A DNA stretch of 64,000 bases, from positions 62,001 through 126,000 of the forward strand of contig NZ_CALPDB010000004.1 of the NCBI RefSeq assembly GCF_943193155.1, given 5' to 3'. Below are positions 36,860 to 46,370 of the stretch, in pieces (position 1 is the stretch's first letter; every line of letters begins with the position of its first letter). Below the pieces are notes generated by a model that did not search any database, was not told the origin of the DNA, and saw nothing but the letters and a program-made list of their open reading frames with translations. A program made the position numbers and the translations under genes. Source of the stretch: Veillonella intestinalis. GTDB taxonomy: Bacteria; Bacillota; Negativicutes; Veillonellales; Veillonellaceae.

Positions 36860-36898
36860 AAAAAGGGAGCCACCCGCGTGCACTACGGGTAGCTCCCT
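36860..36898 (-). terminator. attenuator terminator upstream of aroF
   Basis: AGGGAGC and CGGGT-side bases (36892-36898, 36886-36890) pair with 36864-36870 and 36872-36876 around one mismatch, giving a GC-rich 12-bp stem. On the minus strand it is followed by T5. It lies in the 5'UTR, about 100 bases before the aroF start, so it must be conditional. Confidence 0.9.
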
Positions 36899-36975
36899 AA
36901 CTATACTAAGCCATCAATGATACCTAAATCAGCGTAGCCCAAATAGTCCTTTACCCGTAGACTGGATAAAGAACC
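36883..36975 (-). promoter_or_regulatory. protector and antiterminator segments of the aromatic attenuator
   Basis: In the minus-strand RNA, segment 1 (36975-36964, GGUUCUUUAUCC) can form a 12-bp stem, three pairs being G-U, with segment 2 (36956-36945, GGGUAAAGGACU). Part of segment 2 (36960-36952, CUACGGGUA) is also exactly complementary over 9 bases to segment 3 (36891-36883, UACCCGUAG), the 5' arm of the terminator. Segment 1 covers the Trp-Phe-Phe codons of the leader peptide. Ribosome stalling there would free segment 2 to block the terminator. Confidence 0.87.
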
Positions 36976-37021
36976 AAAAATAGAAGTATTGGCTGTTTAA
37001 TGTGCTGATTTGCATACTCAT
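36929..37021 (-). CDS. aromatic leader peptide, 30 aa
   Basis: A 30-codon ORF with AAAGGAG about 9 bases before its ATG. The peptide reads MSMQISTLNSQ, then YFYFWFF, then IQSTGKGLFGLR and TGA. Seven successive aromatic codons (Tyr, Phe, Tyr, Phe, Trp, Phe, Phe) in a 30-residue peptide are very unlikely by chance, and their position exactly over segment 1 of the attenuator explains them. It senses charging of aromatic tRNAs. The peptide itself probably has no other function. Confidence 0.9.
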   Translation of the reverse strand: MSMQISTLNSQYFYFWFFIQSTGKGLFGLR

Positions 37022-37054
37022 TGTATTGGCTCCTTTCTAAAAGTGATTGCCAAC

Positions 37055-37083
37055 ATTATAAACCTATGTTTTTCATTTGGCAA
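37055..37083 (-). promoter_or_regulatory. promoter of the aromatic attenuator/aroF transcript
   Basis: On the minus strand TTGCCA (37083-37078), 17-base spacer, TATAAT (37060-37055). Start near 37048, about 27 bases before the leader ATG. Confidence 0.85.
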
Positions 37084-37124
37084 GTCTTTTTTACAAAACA
37101 TTTTCAAAATGAGTGTAAAGTCTT

Positions 37125-38153
37125 TTATTCCAAGTCATCAAAATCGAAGGCAGCTGCCTTAGTATAGTTTGTTACTTTTGCTTCAAAGAAGTCTGTTTTA
37201 GTGCTATTAAGATTGGAGAAACTTTCAATCCAAGCCATTGGATTTTCTTTAATTTCTGGATATAGCGGTTTAAGACCAATCGCATCAAGACGAAGGTTAG
37301 CTAAGTATTTAATGTAGCGTTCAATGAGAACATTATTAATACCGAGAATTTTGTCATCAGTAATATATTGGCCCCAAGCGATTTCATTTTCAGTACCTTG
37401 GCGAAGCATGTCTGTCAATTCTTCTTCTAATTCTGGGGTAAATAACTCAGGTCGTTCTTGACGAAGTTCACGAATAATGTTCTGGAATAATACAAGATGG
37501 GTTACTTCGTCACGATTGATATATTTGAAAATCGTACTAGTAGCGGTCATTTTACCTTGGCGCGCTAAGGTATAGAAGAAGCTGAAACCAGAGTAGAAGT
37601 AAATCCCTTCAAGGATGTAGTTCGCCATGATTGTGCGAATTAAGTTGTGTTCCGATGGATCATCGCTGAAGCGTTGGTAGATGTCAGCAATGAAGCGGTT
37701 ACGAGCCAAGAGGTGTTCATCGGTACGCCATTCGTCATAAATGCGGTCACGAGTAATCGGATTGGTTACGGTGTCCAAAATATAGGAATAACTTTGGGCG
37801 TGAATTTCTTCTTGGAATGCTTGAATATTAAGTAGTGACGCTACTTCAGCGGCCGTTACATAACGACTTAAGTTGGGTAAATTTTCACTTTGAATGGAGT
37901 CAAGGAAGTTGAGGAAAGAAATAATTTTATCGAAAGCGCGACGTTCGCTGTCAGTAAGGAATGGGAACTGTTTAATATCTTCGTTAAGTGAGATCTCTTC
38001 TGGAATCCAGAAGTTGTTAAGCATTGTGCGATAGAGGGTGGTAGCCCAATCGTATTTAATGCGGTTCCATTCGCGTAAGTTGGTGGTGTTACCGCCAATC
38101 ATACTTTCTGTGCCACGTTCGCCGTGTTCGTTAAAAATTAATTTTTTTTCCAT
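37125..38153 (-). CDS. nrdB: ribonucleotide reductase class I, beta subunit
   Basis: Houses the dinuclear metal site and tyrosyl radical of class I ribonucleotide reductase. The 342-aa protein keeps all expected ligands: Asp in FLDSIQ, Glu and His in QEEIHAQSY (with the radical Tyr four residues after the His), Glu in LEGIYFY, and Glu and His in RDEVTHL. The ATG at 38153 with GAAAGGG upstream is preferred to an in-frame GTG four codons earlier. It follows nrdA after 102 bases that contain a hairpin. Oxygen-requiring activation is known for this class. Confidence 0.94.
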   Translation of the reverse strand: MEKKLIFNEHGERGTESMIGGNTTNLREWNRIKYDWATTLYRTMLNNFWIPEEISLNEDIKQFPFLTDSERRAFDKIISFLNFLDSIQSENLPNLSRYVTAAEVASLLNIQAFQEEIHAQSYSYILDTVTNPITRDRIYDEWRTDEHLLARNRFIADIYQRFSDDPSEHNLIRTIMANYILEGIYFYSGFSFFYTLARQGKMTATSTIFKYINRDEVTHLVLFQNIIRELRQERPELFTPELEEELTDMLRQGTENEIAWGQYITDDKILGINNVLIERYIKYLANLRLDAIGLKPLYPEIKENPMAWIESFSNLNSTKTDFFEAKVTNYTKAAAFDFDDLE

Positions 38154-38184
38154 AATGGTATTCACCCTTTCTAGATTCAGTGAT

Positions 38185-38205
38185 AGGCCCTCCGTAAGAG
38201 GGCCT
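38185..38205 (-). other. intercistronic hairpin between nrdA and nrdB
   Basis: AGGCCCTC/GAGGGCCT, 8-bp perfect stem, 5-base loop. No T-tract follows on the minus strand, so it more likely affects mRNA stability or subunit ratio than termination. Confidence 0.65.
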
Positions 38206-38255
38206 TTCCTTTAGTATAGCATGACTGTTTGTAAAACGTCTGAAATATTTTGGTA

Positions 38256-40538
38256 TTAAGAGGAACAGCTAGTGCATTCATCCATTTCAAGAGATTGGTT
38301 ACGAATGTAGTAAATTGTTTTAACCCCTTGTTTGTACGCTTCTACATATAAGTTAAGAATTTCTTTGGCCTTCATCTGTGGTGTAATGTACAAGTTAAAA
38401 GATTGTGCCTGGTCAATGTGACGTTGACGGGCAGCGCACGCACGAATGCTCCATTGTTGGTCGATGGTATGCGCTTCTTTGTAGAGCCAGAAGGTAGAAT
38501 TATCAAGATCTGGCGCTGTTTTAGGGGTGAAGCTACCTTTCTTTTCTTCGATGAAGAATTTTTTGAAGATTGGGTCAATACCAGCGGTTGTGTTGGCTAT
38601 ATTGGAGGTACTGCCAGTAGGGGCAATCGCCATAAGATAACCGTTACGAAGACCGTATTTAGCTACATCTTTGCGAAGTTGTTGCCAACGTTCAGACGTA
38701 TAGCCACGGCGCTCAAAGTAAGCACCAGTTTCCCATTCGGAGCCTTTGAAGGCAGGGTAAGCCCCTTTTTCTTTGGCTAGTTCCATGGATGCTTTTATAG
38801 CGTAGTAAGCAATGTTTTCAAACAATTTGTCGGCTGCTTCAATATGTTCTTCTGTTTCCCATTGAATTTGATGACGCACCAAGTAGTGGTGGTAGCCACT
38901 TGTACCAAGGCCGATGGCGCGGTATTTTTCGCTTGTCATCTTAGCTTCTGGCACAGGGAATTGGTTAATGGAAATAACATTGTCTAACATACGAATTTGA
39001 AGGGCTACATTTTCTTCTAATTCTTCGTCAGTGATTTTACCAAGATTAATGGAGTTTAAGTTACAAGTTACCATGTCACCAGTGATAGTTTTGGTAGAAA
39101 TAGAGCCATCTGGGTGGATGGTTTCATCAGAAAGATTAGTAAAACCAACGTTCTGTGCAATTTCGTGACATAAGTTAGATGCGTAAATCATGCCCGCATG
39201 TTTGTTAGGGTTTGTGCGATTAGCTGTATCACGGAAGAAAATGAATGGTGTACCGGTTTCAACAGCACTGCGCATGATTTTCTTCATCATATCGAGGGCG
39301 CTAACTTGAATTGAGTGAAGCTCTGGATTGTTTTCACAGAGTAAGTAATGTTCTGTAAATGCTTTTTTATCATCGTCGTCATAGAAATCTTCTAAGTTAA
39401 AGCCCATTACTTGTTGTACTTCATGAGGGTCGAATAGACTGAAGTTTTCACGAGCTAAAAGGCGTTCCATGAAAATATCTGGAATAGCAACCGCTGGGAA
39501 AATATCATGTGCTTTACGACGATCATCCCCATTATTTGTACGAAGTTCTACAAATTCATAGAAGTCTTTGTGCCAAATATCAAGGGTTACAGTAGCACCG
39601 CCTTTACGTTTACCTAATTGGTCAACGGCAACGGCTGTATCATTATATAAACGAATCCAAGGAATAACGCCACCAGAGGAGTTTTTATAACCGCGGATGT
39701 CACTGTTTAAGGCACGAACACGGCCCATGTAAATCCCAAGAGCACCACCGTGTTTAGATACGCGGGAGAACTTGCTGTTTACATCATAAATAGACCATAA
39801 ATTATCGTCTACACCAGAGATAAAGCAACTGCTGAGCTGATGAAATGGCGTACCTGCATTAGCCAAGGTTGGTGTAGCCGTAGTCATTTTTAAGGTACTC
39901 ATTAAGTCATAGAATTTTTTAGCAAATTCTACTTTGCGGTCTCCTTCAATGAGGGCTAAATGCATAGCGATAGCCATAAAACGTTCTTGTGGTAATTCGT
40001 ATACTTCTTTATTGTAACCTTTTACTAGGTAACGATCAGCTAATAATTTAATGCCTTCGTAGTTAAATAAATAGTCCCGTTTAGGTTTAATATAGTCGCC
40101 CAATTCTTCTAATTCTTCTGGTGTATATTTAGTGAGGAAAAAATCGGCGTAGCGATTAGCTTCAACCAAGGTTTTAACTAGGGCTGGGAAATTGCCGTAG
40201 CCAAAAGCTTTATATTTACGCTGGATAGCTGCTTCTTTATATAGGTCGAAAAGGAAAAGTCGAGCCGCTACATATTGCCAGTCTTGGTTCATGCGATTTA
40301 CCATGTTGCCGAAACCGTCGTCTGCTTTTTGGATTACTTTTTCAATCGCTGTTTGTACGAGAATTTTTTGAATTTCTTTGGTGCTCATACCATCAACGAA
40401 TTGGAGTTTGGAGTCCATTTCTAGTTCGATAGGATCGCAACTATCGAGCCCCAAGCAAGCAAAAGCAATCATTTTTTTCGTTTTTTCTACTGAGAGCGGT
40501 TCATAATGGCCGTCTCGTTTTTTAATCATAATAGCCAT
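38256..40538 (-). CDS. nrdA: ribonucleotide reductase class I, alpha subunit
   Basis: Catalytic subunit that reduces ribonucleoside diphosphates. The 760-aa protein has an N-terminal ATP-cone (residues about 3-95) for overall activity control, the first active-site Cys in LSSCFISGVDD (about 232), the radical-site motif NLCHEI (near 440), PTGSTSNIANTTAG (near 620) and the C-terminal redox Cys pair CTSCSS. GGGAAGGAAA lies before the ATG. It is transcribed before nrdB. A palindrome at 40650-40686 lies at the predicted 5' end of the transcript. Confidence 0.95.
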   Translation of the reverse strand: MAIMIKKRDGHYEPLSVEKTKKMIAFACLGLDSCDPIELEMDSKLQFVDGMSTKEIQKILVQTAIEKVIQKADDGFGNMVNRMNQDWQYVAARLFLFDLYKEAAIQRKYKAFGYGNFPALVKTLVEANRYADFFLTKYTPEELEELGDYIKPKRDYLFNYEGIKLLADRYLVKGYNKEVYELPQERFMAIAMHLALIEGDRKVEFAKKFYDLMSTLKMTTATPTLANAGTPFHQLSSCFISGVDDNLWSIYDVNSKFSRVSKHGGALGIYMGRVRALNSDIRGYKNSSGGVIPWIRLYNDTAVAVDQLGKRKGGATVTLDIWHKDFYEFVELRTNNGDDRRKAHDIFPAVAIPDIFMERLLARENFSLFDPHEVQQVMGFNLEDFYDDDDKKAFTEHYLLCENNPELHSIQVSALDMMKKIMRSAVETGTPFIFFRDTANRTNPNKHAGMIYASNLCHEIAQNVGFTNLSDETIHPDGSISTKTITGDMVTCNLNSINLGKITDEELEENVALQIRMLDNVISINQFPVPEAKMTSEKYRAIGLGTSGYHHYLVRHQIQWETEEHIEAADKLFENIAYYAIKASMELAKEKGAYPAFKGSEWETGAYFERRGYTSERWQQLRKDVAKYGLRNGYLMAIAPTGSTSNIANTTAGIDPIFKKFFIEEKKGSFTPKTAPDLDNSTFWLYKEAHTIDQQWSIRACAARQRHIDQAQSFNLYITPQMKAKEILNLYVEAYKQGVKTIYYIRNQSLEMDECTSCSS

Positions 40539-40649
40539 GAAATACGTTTCCTTCCCTTTACAAAGTGTTAATTAATTGGCTTAAAAAAACTCAGTCCCTC
40601 TAAATACATGGATTATCGTTGAGTTATTTTGAAAAGTTTTATAAATCAA

Positions 40650-40698
40650 TATCTTGTATATGATATTACTTATCATATACAAGATACACCTCATTATA
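40650..40698 (-). promoter_or_regulatory. 16-bp perfect inverted repeat at the nrdA transcription start
   Basis: TATCTTGTATATGATA (40650-40665) is exactly repeated in inverse at 40671-40686, 5-base spacer. A minus-strand TATAAT (40698-40693) places the start site at its edge. It does not match the NrdR box that I know. It may be an operator or a 5'-end RNA hairpin. Confidence 0.65.
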
Positions 40699-40795
40699 CT
40701 ATTTTTCAGATTAGAAAAGAAAGGGGCAAATTTGAATATAGATTGAAAATTTTGCATATGGACATTGCGCGGACATTTATTTTAGATTTTTCGAC

Positions 40796-40980
40796 TTGAC
40801 AGGACCCTTAAGGTGGAATGTATAGGGGTGTAAGCGGGCTTACGAAGTAAGTAAAACCGCTTATGGCGTTTGCAAATGGTCAATGAGAATGTTGAGAAAG
40901 TCAGAGTACATGTACTTTTCATTTAAGATAGATTTTATTTTAATTCGTGAGATGTATGCTTTTTAGTCATAGATGACTAA
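40796..40980 (+). promoter_or_regulatory. promoter and hairpins upstream of the DUF2922-type gene
   Basis: TTGACA (40796-40801) with a poor -10 about 17-19 bases later. A nested hairpin TAAGCGG/CCGCTTA (40831-40863) and a palindrome TTAGTCAT/ATGACTAA (40963-40980) lie between it and the gene. No ORF in this stretch. Confidence 0.45.
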
Positions 40981-41006
40981 GAGCAGTACCGATTTAGGAG
41001 GCAATT

Positions 41007-41249
41007 ATGGCAACAGGCAATGTAAATATTTTAAAACATGAATTACAACTCGTATTTTTAGATGAAGATAATAAGGAAACTACGGTACGTATTTCTGTAC
41101 CAAAAGCAGATGTTACTTTGGGAGCTGTTAAAACTGTAGCTGATATGGTGTTAGCTAAGCATTTAATGGCAAGTGCTAAAGGTAAAGTATTAACTGCTTT
41201 TAAAGGGGCGTATATGGTAGACAATACTAGTGCTCCGATTGTGGCATAG
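41007..41249 (+). CDS. small DUF2922-like protein
   Basis: An 80-aa protein. The pattern ELQLVFLDEDNKETTVRISV followed by PKADVTLGAVKTVADMVLAK and a final GAYMVDNTSAPIV fits the DUF2922 family of short Firmicute proteins, whose function is unknown. AGGAGG stands before the ATG. It is followed by a tiny ORF and then a DUF1659-like gene, a pairing often seen in Firmicutes. No signal peptide or membrane segment is seen. Confidence 0.75.
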   Translation: MATGNVNILKHELQLVFLDEDNKETTVRISVPKADVTLGAVKTVADMVLAKHLMASAKGKVLTAFKGAYMVDNTSAPIVA

Positions 41250-41260
41250 GAGGATTAGAC

Positions 41261-41320
41261 GTGCCGACTACTGCTAGAAGTACCGATATTCTAGGAGAAT
41301 TAGAAGGGACGATTGATTAA
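41261..41320 (+). CDS. possible 19-aa small protein
   Basis: GTG at 41261 preceded by AGGAGG (41248-41253) opens MPTTARSTDILGELEGTID then TAA. The ribosome site is as good as those of its neighbours. It may be a real microprotein or a decayed gene start. Function unknown. Confidence 0.35.
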   Translation: MPTTARSTDILGELEGTID

Positions 41321-41409
41321 GGATGTTTTGTGTATAAAGTAAGTTTGCTTAGTATACAAGTATTGTGAATATTGTAAGCAGTGTGATTGAAGTATTTAGG
41401 AGGTTAATT

Positions 41410-41622
41410 ATGGCAGACGTAGCAGTAAAAGAAGTAGTAAAAATTCAGATTCGTTTAGATTTAGGCGATAAAAAGGTAAAAAATATTAGTATTGGCAATA
41501 TTAATCCCGAATTGACAAATGATGATTTTGAAGAAGTAGGCCAAGCTATGGCTACCCTTTGTGCATATCCTTATAAAGATGTAGTTCGTGTAGAAACTAC
41601 AACTGTAGCACCTCAAGCTTAA
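41410..41622 (+). CDS. small DUF1659-like protein
   Basis: A 70-aa protein. VVKIQIRLDLGDKKVKNISIGN followed by TNDDFEEVGQAMATLCAYPYKDVVRVETT resembles the DUF1659 family (beta strands, then a helix, then a strand), function unknown. AGGAGG lies before the ATG at 41410; the frame is open to 41365 without a ribosome site. A strong terminator follows at once, so this gene ends the small operon begun at 41007. Confidence 0.72.
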   Translation: MADVAVKEVVKIQIRLDLGDKKVKNISIGNINPELTNDDFEEVGQAMATLCAYPYKDVVRVETTTVAPQA

Positions 41623-41636
41623 AGGATAAATATATT

Positions 41637-41681
41637 AACGCTACATACTCGTTGGAATTGACGAGTATGTAGCGTTTTTTT
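41637..41681 (+). terminator. terminator of the DUF2922/DUF1659 operon
   Basis: Perfect 16-bp stem AACGCTACATACTCGT/ACGAGTATGTAGCGTT, 8-base loop, T-run. Confidence 0.93.
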
Positions 41682-41722
41682 ATGCCTTTTACTTTACAAA
41701 AATAAGGTTCCTCGGTAAGATG

Positions 41723-41736
41723 TATCTAATTAGATA
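41723..41736. promoter_or_regulatory. palindromic site upstream of the MarR gene
   Basis: TATCTAATTAGATA is a perfect 14-bp palindrome 25 bases before the marR start, in the position and style of MarR-family operators. Self-regulation is inferred. Confidence 0.6.
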
Positions 41737-41760
41737 TGTAAAGAATAGAGAGGTGATAGT

Positions 41761-42183
41761 TTGACGCCGACGGAGATGAAAATATTAATTGGTTTACATC
41801 GCAATGTAAATACCTTAGATAAAAAAACTGCTGATTTAGCGGCTGAATATGGCTTAACTTTTAGTCAGTTTATGGTTTTGGAAGCCTTATATAGTAAAGG
41901 TGATATGACGGTAGGCGAAGTGCGTGAACGTATTTTAAGTACAGTTGGTACCATCTCGTTAATCGTTAATAATTTGGTGAAGTTGAATTATATTGAACGT
42001 TTAGATGATCCTAAGGACCGAAGAGTCTGTATTTTACATTTAACAAAAGCAGGCTATGATATTATTAGTGAATTAGCACCTCGTAATGTGCAAGCCATTC
42101 AAGCTAGTATGGCTCATTTAGACACTACAGAACAAGAGACTTTGTTATCGATGTTAAAAAAATTAAGTGAAGATGTTAAGTAA
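41761..42183 (+). CDS. MarR-family transcriptional regulator
   Basis: A 140-aa winged-helix repressor or activator, expected to dimerise and bind palindromic DNA. The recognition region is ALYSKGDMTVGEVRERILSTVGTISLIVNNLVKL, here noted as helix-turn-helix about residues 45-75, and the wing carries the classic DPKDRRVCILHLTKAG. The start is TTG at 41761 with GAGAGGTG upstream; ATG at 41776 is the alternative. Target genes and ligand are unknown; the exported protein downstream is a candidate target. Confidence 0.88.
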   Translation: MTPTEMKILIGLHRNVNTLDKKTADLAAEYGLTFSQFMVLEALYSKGDMTVGEVRERILSTVGTISLIVNNLVKLNYIERLDDPKDRRVCILHLTKAGYDIISELAPRNVQAIQASMAHLDTTEQETLLSMLKKLSEDVK

Positions 42184-42348
42184 ATAAAAGGTCTAGCTAT
42201 ATTTTAAATTGCGTTACGATTTTATAAAGAATAGGCACACAGATATTATAAAAACTGGTAAAATAGTATATATAGGAAATGCGTGTAAATTTCGATATAC
42301 TAAAATTAAAGGAATGTATTAGCTGAAGGATAAAGGAGGTTATGTACA

Positions 42349-43233
42349 GTGTTTGTGAATGTAATTCGTAAAAAATGGCTCTTAGCTTTGTTGGGGGTCA
42401 CTTTTGTTTCAGGCAGTGCTATGGCGGCGACAGTGCCGACTGGCGGCTTACAAGATGTAGTTAATTATACGACCGCAGATTCTGTTGTGACTGGAGCGCC
42501 GTTAGCCGAACGAGGCGTACCAAAGAAATTATTAGAGGCCTATTTACCAGCATCAACGGCCAAAACAGAATTGACAAATAGTAGTAATTCTTTATATCGC
42601 CAACAAGCCTTGAAGGTAGCGTTACCGATGACAGATGTAACACAATATAAACAGATTCCTGCCTTTGATGGATTCCCAAAAGAAATTCCTAGTTTTGCTA
42701 AGGATGTGCAAGTATTTTATGTACCTCAATTTGGTAAAGCGGGCGGTGAAGCACAAGTTGCGTTCAAAGGAACAGTTAATGAGTTGGCACCATATCGTGC
42801 AGAGGCGATGAAATTAGCCATTATGCAAACGAATTTAGAGGATAGTCGCTCTGTGTATATTAAAATGGAATCTACTACTGATATGCGCTATGCTCATAGC
42901 TTACGTGAACTATTACCAGATTATCGCTTTAATGTATCTAAGGAATTGAGTAATTTAGGTCCATGGCGTGATTTCTGGAGCGATAGCATTGACGCTAAGA
43001 CACAGACTTTGCACTTACAAGCTACCTCACAATTGTTTGATGAAGCGACTAATAAAGAATTGCAACAAAATCTATTAGGCTATTATTCGTATACCTATAC
43101 ATCGCAGCCTTTAGGAGATGCGTATGAATATTATGTTTTCAATGTAGGCACAACCTTTGATCACCCTTATGTAACAGGGGCGGCCTTTGCTAAAACTGGT
43201 ACAGAAGTTATTTATTTCTATCGTCAGGTGTAG
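42349..43233 (+). CDS. exported protein of unknown function
   Basis: A 294-aa protein beginning with GTG at 42349 after AAAGGAGG. It has a signal peptide (RKKWLLALLGVTFVSGSAMA, cleaved near residue 26). No transmembrane segment or cysteine follows, so a soluble periplasmic protein is likely. I recognise no domain. It lies 165 bases after marR and ends with an imperfect terminator hairpin (CCGAATGTTA/TAATGTTCGG, about 43242-43274). Confidence 0.75.
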   Translation: MFVNVIRKKWLLALLGVTFVSGSAMAATVPTGGLQDVVNYTTADSVVTGAPLAERGVPKKLLEAYLPASTAKTELTNSSNSLYRQQALKVALPMTDVTQYKQIPAFDGFPKEIPSFAKDVQVFYVPQFGKAGGEAQVAFKGTVNELAPYRAEAMKLAIMQTNLEDSRSVYIKMESTTDMRYAHSLRELLPDYRFNVSKELSNLGPWRDFWSDSIDAKTQTLHLQATSQLFDEATNKELQQNLLGYYSYTYTSQPLGDAYEYYVFNVGTTFDHPYVTGAAFAKTGTEVIYFYRQV

Positions 43234-43285
43234 TTAAAAACCGAATGTTATTTAATTTTAACTTTATAATGTTCGGCTATTTATA

Positions 43286-43314
43286 TTGACCCCTTATAGG
43301 TCCTATGATAGAAT
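43286..43314 (+). promoter_or_regulatory. promoter of purB
   Basis: TTGACC (43286-43291), 17-base spacer, TAGAAT (43309-43314). The 5'UTR would be about 35 bases. Confidence 0.7.
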
Positions 43315-43356
43315 GAAATGAGATTATTCAGTCATTTTCATGGAGGTTTAACACAC

Positions 43357-44649
43357 ATGATTCAACGGTATACAAGAGAAAAAATGGGCCACATTTGGAG
43401 CGAACGTAATGAATTTGAACAAATGTTGGAAGTTGAAATTTTAGCTTGTGAAGCACAAGCGGAATTGGGAACCATTCCTAAAGAAGCAGCTAAAGTGATT
43501 CGTGAAAAAGCTAATTTTGACGTAGAACGTATTCACGAAATCGAAAAAGAAACAAATCATGATATTATTTCCTTCGTAACTGCAGTAGGTGAATATGTAG
43601 GGGAAGAAGCGAAATATATTCATCTTGGCTTAACATCTACGGACGTAAAAGATACAGCGCTTGGAGCTATGATGAAACAAGCTTGTGATATTATTTTGGA
43701 AGATTTACATACTTTGCGTGATGTACTTCGTCGTCGAGCTGCTGAATTTAAATATACACCGATGGTGGGGCGTACTCATGGGATTCATGGCGAACCGACT
43801 ACATTTGGTTTAAAACTTTGCCTTTGGATGGCTGAAATTGAACGAGATATTGAACGTTTGGAACATGCTAAGAAAAATGTAGCTGTTGGCAAGATGTCTG
43901 GTGCTGTAGGTACTTACTCAGTAAATGATCCATTTATTGAAAAATATGTATGTGAAAAACTTGGTTTGGAACCAGTTAAAATTGCTACTCAGGTTGTTCA
44001 ACGTGACCGTCATGCTGAACTTTGTAGTACCTTAGCTATTATTGCTAGTACCTTGGATAAAATTGCATTAGAAATTCGTCATTTACAACGTACAGAAGTG
44101 CGCGAAGCTGAAGAATATTTCAGCCCTAAACAAAAAGGATCTTCCGCTATGCCTCATAAACGCAATCCAATTACTTGTGAACGTATTTGTGGCTTAGCTC
44201 GCGTGGTGCGCGGTAATGCACAAGCAGCTATGGAAGATGTAGCTTTGTGGCACGAACGTGATATTTCTCATAGTTCGGTAGAACGCGTTATTTTACCAGA
44301 TAGCACTATTACAGTGGATTACATGTTATCCTTAACAATTAAAGTAATTGATAAATTACTAGTATATCCAGAAAACATGATGAAAAATTTGGAATTAACG
44401 GGTGGTTTAATTTTCAGTCAACAAATTTTGACAGCCTTGGTTGATAAAGGAGCTGTTCGTGACCAAGCATATCGTTGGGTACAGCGTCATGCTATGGCTC
44501 GTTGGTTAGAAGGTAAAGACTTTAAAGCCGGTCTAAAAGGTGATGAAGATATTAAAAAATATTTGAATGATGAAGAAATAGATCATTTATTTGATCCACA
44601 TCGTATGCTTCGTCATGTAGATACTATTATGGCTCGCTTTGGGTTATAA
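43357..44649 (+). CDS. purB: adenylosuccinate lyase
   Basis: Acts twice in purine synthesis, cleaving SAICAR and adenylosuccinate to release fumarate. The 430-aa protein shows GLTSTDVKDTA, GRTHGIHGEPTTFG and the superfamily signature GSSAMPHKRNPI (catalytic Ser loop, near residue 264). The ATG at 43357 with TGGAGG upstream is chosen over an open frame that starts at 43318. A terminator follows and purA comes next on the same strand, so both steps to AMP are adjacent. Confidence 0.96.
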   Translation: MIQRYTREKMGHIWSERNEFEQMLEVEILACEAQAELGTIPKEAAKVIREKANFDVERIHEIEKETNHDIISFVTAVGEYVGEEAKYIHLGLTSTDVKDTALGAMMKQACDIILEDLHTLRDVLRRRAAEFKYTPMVGRTHGIHGEPTTFGLKLCLWMAEIERDIERLEHAKKNVAVGKMSGAVGTYSVNDPFIEKYVCEKLGLEPVKIATQVVQRDRHAELCSTLAIIASTLDKIALEIRHLQRTEVREAEEYFSPKQKGSSAMPHKRNPITCERICGLARVVRGNAQAAMEDVALWHERDISHSSVERVILPDSTITVDYMLSLTIKVIDKLLVYPENMMKNLELTGGLIFSQQILTALVDKGAVRDQAYRWVQRHAMARWLEGKDFKAGLKGDEDIKKYLNDEEIDHLFDPHRMLRHVDTIMARFGL

Positions 44650-44680
44650 TATAGACATACAATAGAATATAAATACATTA

Positions 44681-44729
44681 AAGGTGTATCTTGGAACTAG
44701 ATGTTTTACTTTCTAAGATGCACCTTTTT
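44681..44729 (+). terminator. terminator after purB
   Basis: AAGGTGTATCTT pairs with AAGATGCACCTT (one G-U), followed by T-rich sequence. Confidence 0.75.
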
Positions 44730-44878
44730 CTTGTGTTTATTGAAGAAATAGATTATGGTTAAAGTAATCTCTCTTTTATCCTCAACTACCTAATGCACGC
44801 TTTTCAAAGGTATGCTATAATGAGGTGTATGAATACTCTGATTTAGAGTAGGCCATACCAACAACTGACACTATGTGA

Positions 44879-46189
<1,311 letters not shown>

Positions 46190-46199
46190 GAATTAATTT

Positions 46200-46236
46200 A
46201 GAGTCGTGGAGTAAGCTTGCTCTACGACTCTTTTTA
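46200..46236 (+). terminator. terminator after purA
   Basis: AGAGTCGTGGAG pairs with CTCTACGACTCT (one G-U), followed by T5. Confidence 0.88.
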
Positions 46237-46370
46237 CGTTTATCCTCTCTTAAGAGACATTTTATAAGGATTTTCCTTAAAAAAGGGGATTTTATATTAA
46301 TTTTTAGCAAAATATGGTAAAATAAAATTTAGTGTAGTACATAATATTTTAAATTTGAATATTTATTTTT

